Source: Thiobacillus sp. (lineage in GTDB: Bacteria > Pseudomonadota > Gammaproteobacteria > Burkholderiales > Thiobacillaceae). Taken from it: DNA of 64,000 bases. Each line of letters starts with the position of its first letter. Position 1 is the first letter of the stretch. Made by a program: the position numbers and the translations under genes. The stretch is from assembly GCA_024235835.1 (NCBI GenBank), contig JACKLQ010000002.1, positions 868,001-932,000 of the forward strand, in the 5' to 3' direction. Positions 62,763 to 64,000 of this stretch are shown piece by piece. The notes beneath the pieces are model-generated. The model was not told the DNA's origin and searched no databases. It worked only from the letters and a program-made list of their open reading frames with translations.

Positions 62763-63653
62763 ATGAAACGCATCGTCCTGTTCCTGGCCACCAACATGGC
62801 CATCGTGCTGGTGCTCTCCATCACCATGCGCCTGCTGGGGGTAGAGCCCTACCTGAACGAGCAGGGCCTGAATCTCCAGGCCCTGCTGATCTTCGCCGCC
62901 ATCATGGGCTTCGGCGGCGCCTTCATCTCCCTGGCCATCTCCAAGTGGACGGCCAAGATGTCCACGGGGGCCCGGGTCATCACCGACCCCCGCACGCCGG
63001 AGGAACTCTGGCTGGTGCAGACCGTCGCCCGCCAGGCCCAGGCCGCCGGCATCAAGATGCCCGAGGTGGCCATCTACGATTCCCCCGAGGTGAACGCCTT
63101 CGCCACGGGCATGACCAAGAACAGCTCCCTGGTGGCCGTGTCCACGGGCCTGCTGCGGGGCATGACCAAGGAAGAGGCGGAGGCGGTGCTGGGCCACGAG
63201 GTGAGCCATGCCGCCAACGGCGACATGGTGACCATGGCCCTGATCCAGGGGGTGGTGAACACCTTCGTCATGTTCCTGTCCCGGATCATCGGCCACACGG
63301 TGGACAAGGTGGTGTTCAAGAACGAGCGGGGCCACGGGCCGGCCTTCCTCATCACCGTCATCGTGGCCGAGCTGGTGCTGGGCATCCTGGCTTCCATCAT
63401 CGTCATGTGGTTCTCCCGCCAGCGGGAATTCCGTGCCGACGCGGGGGGCGCCAGCCTGGCCGGGCGCCAGGCCATGATCAACGCCCTGAAGCGCCTGGGC
63501 AGCCTGCATCCGTCCCCCCTGCCGGACAAGATGGCGGCCTTCGGCATCGCCGGCGGCGTTGGTGGCGGCCTGAAGCGCCTGTTCATGACCCATCCGCCCA
63601 TCGAGGAGCGCATCGCTGCCCTGGAAGCGGCCAATGCAGGGGTGCGACGCTAA
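62763..63653 (+). CDS. htpX: Membrane metalloprotease HtpX
   Basis: A 296-residue M48 zinc protease for quality control of inner-membrane proteins. The catalytic HEVSH is in AVLGHEVSHAANGDMV (about 137-152). Two transmembrane helices lie near the N-terminus (7-27, 38-58) and others near 155-215. The EFRADAGGA motif gives the third zinc ligand. AGGAG precedes the ATG. Length is normal. A TerC-family gene follows with no gap. Confidence 0.96.
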   Translation: MKRIVLFLATNMAIVLVLSITMRLLGVEPYLNEQGLNLQALLIFAAIMGFGGAFISLAISKWTAKMSTGARVITDPRTPEELWLVQTVARQAQAAGIKMPEVAIYDSPEVNAFATGMTKNSSLVAVSTGLLRGMTKEEAEAVLGHEVSHAANGDMVTMALIQGVVNTFVMFLSRIIGHTVDKVVFKNERGHGPAFLITVIVAELVLGILASIIVMWFSRQREFRADAGGASLAGRQAMINALKRLGSLHPSPLPDKMAAFGIAGGVGGGLKRLFMTHPPIEERIAALEAANAGVRR

Positions 63654-64000
63654 ATGGAACTCGCCAGCGTGGTCCCGCCGGTCTTCTGGGCCGGTTTTAT
63701 CTTCTTCGTCCTGGCCATGCTGGCCCTGGACCTGTTCGTCCTGGGTGGCAAGTCCGCCCACAAGGTGAGTGCCCGGGAGGCCCTGGGTTGGACCGGGGTG
63801 TGGGTCACCCTGTCCCTGAGTTTCGCCGCCATGCTGTGGTGGTGGCTGGACGGCACGGCGGGCCGGGCGGTGGCCAACGCCAAAGCCCTGGAGTTCCTCA
63901 CCGGCTATCTCATAGAGCTGTCCCTGTCGGTGGACAACATCTTCGTGTTCATCATGATCTTCGGCTTCTTCGCCGTGCCGACCGAGTACCAGCGCCGGGT
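63654..64000 (+). CDS. TerC/Alx-family integral membrane protein, cut by window edge
   Basis: The ATG follows the htpX stop directly. The 115 visible residues are clearly TerC: MELASVVPPVFWAGFIFFVL, then the hallmark FLTGYLIELSLSVDNIFVF with the conserved Glu and Asp that may bind a metal. TerC/Alx proteins are linked to manganese export and metallation of secreted proteins. The C-terminus lies beyond the window. Confidence 0.9.
   Translation, partial: MELASVVPPVFWAGFIFFVLAMLALDLFVLGGKSAHKVSAREALGWTGVWVTLSLSFAAMLWWWLDGTAGRAVANAKALEFLTGYLIELSLSVDNIFVFIMIFGFFAVPTEYQRR

Overview
The window looks like part of the chromosome of a GC-rich, chemolithoautotrophic betaproteobacterium, probably a sulfur oxidiser related to Thiobacillus and its neighbours. 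That placement is inferred from gene content: form II and form I RuBisCO, an alpha-carboxysome operon, c-type cytochrome, rhodaneses and a NarX/NarL system. I see no rRNA, tRNA, CRISPR array or intact insertion sequence.

Region 1 (1-21 kb) is mostly housekeeping: metH (runs off the left edge), a small cytochrome c, a rhodanese, dut, coaBC, radC, rpmB-rpmG, a fatty-acid desaturase, a PLD nuclease and an rsmB-like methyltransferase. Inside it lies an unusual operon (7.0-15.3 kb): a divergent IclR regulator with a clear palindromic operator, a divergent transketolase/phosphoketolase-like ThDP enzyme, a DUF1537 four-carbon acid-sugar kinase, and glycolate oxidase GlcDEF. In a RuBisCO-dependent autotroph this suggests an undescribed route for phosphoglycolate salvage.

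Region 2 (20.3-37.2 kb) holds two RuBisCO operons, each with its own divergent CbbR: cbbM-cbbQ-cbbO (form II) and cbbL-cbbS-cbbQ-cbbO (form I). The small subunit has the six-residue N-terminal insertion of the non-carboxysomal IAq type. Between them are a DUF2934 Lys/Ala-rich protein, a Crp/Fnr regulator with an FNR-like box, and a NarX/NarL pair. Both cbbO genes are followed by a duplicated copy of their own last codons and share a two-hairpin structured element.

Region 3 (37.2-49.3 kb) is a long same-strand run divergent from a NhaR-like LysR gene: ribosome hibernation factor, Sua5, several small membrane proteins, CBS protein, PAP2 phosphatase, DgkA, VC0807-like, YqaA-like, TerB/DUF697, universal stress protein, P2A-type cation ATPase and PsiE-like protein. 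It resembles a dormancy or stress module placed inside the CO2-fixation cluster.

Region 4 (49.3-61.1 kb) is a carboxysome and bicarbonate-uptake locus: cbbR, csoS2, csoSCA, csoS4A/B, three csoS1 copies, ferritin-like protein, acRAF, McdA, McdB, a SulP transporter with a coiled-coil insertion, SbtA and SbtB. It carries no cbbLS of its own. A second NhaR-like regulator, a Tat-type lipoprotein rhodanese, htpX and a TerC-family gene (cut by the right edge) end the window.

Together the cbb, cso and transport genes form one CO2-concentrating and CO2-fixing supercluster with three CbbR regulators, two RuBisCO activase systems and at least two bicarbonate transporters.
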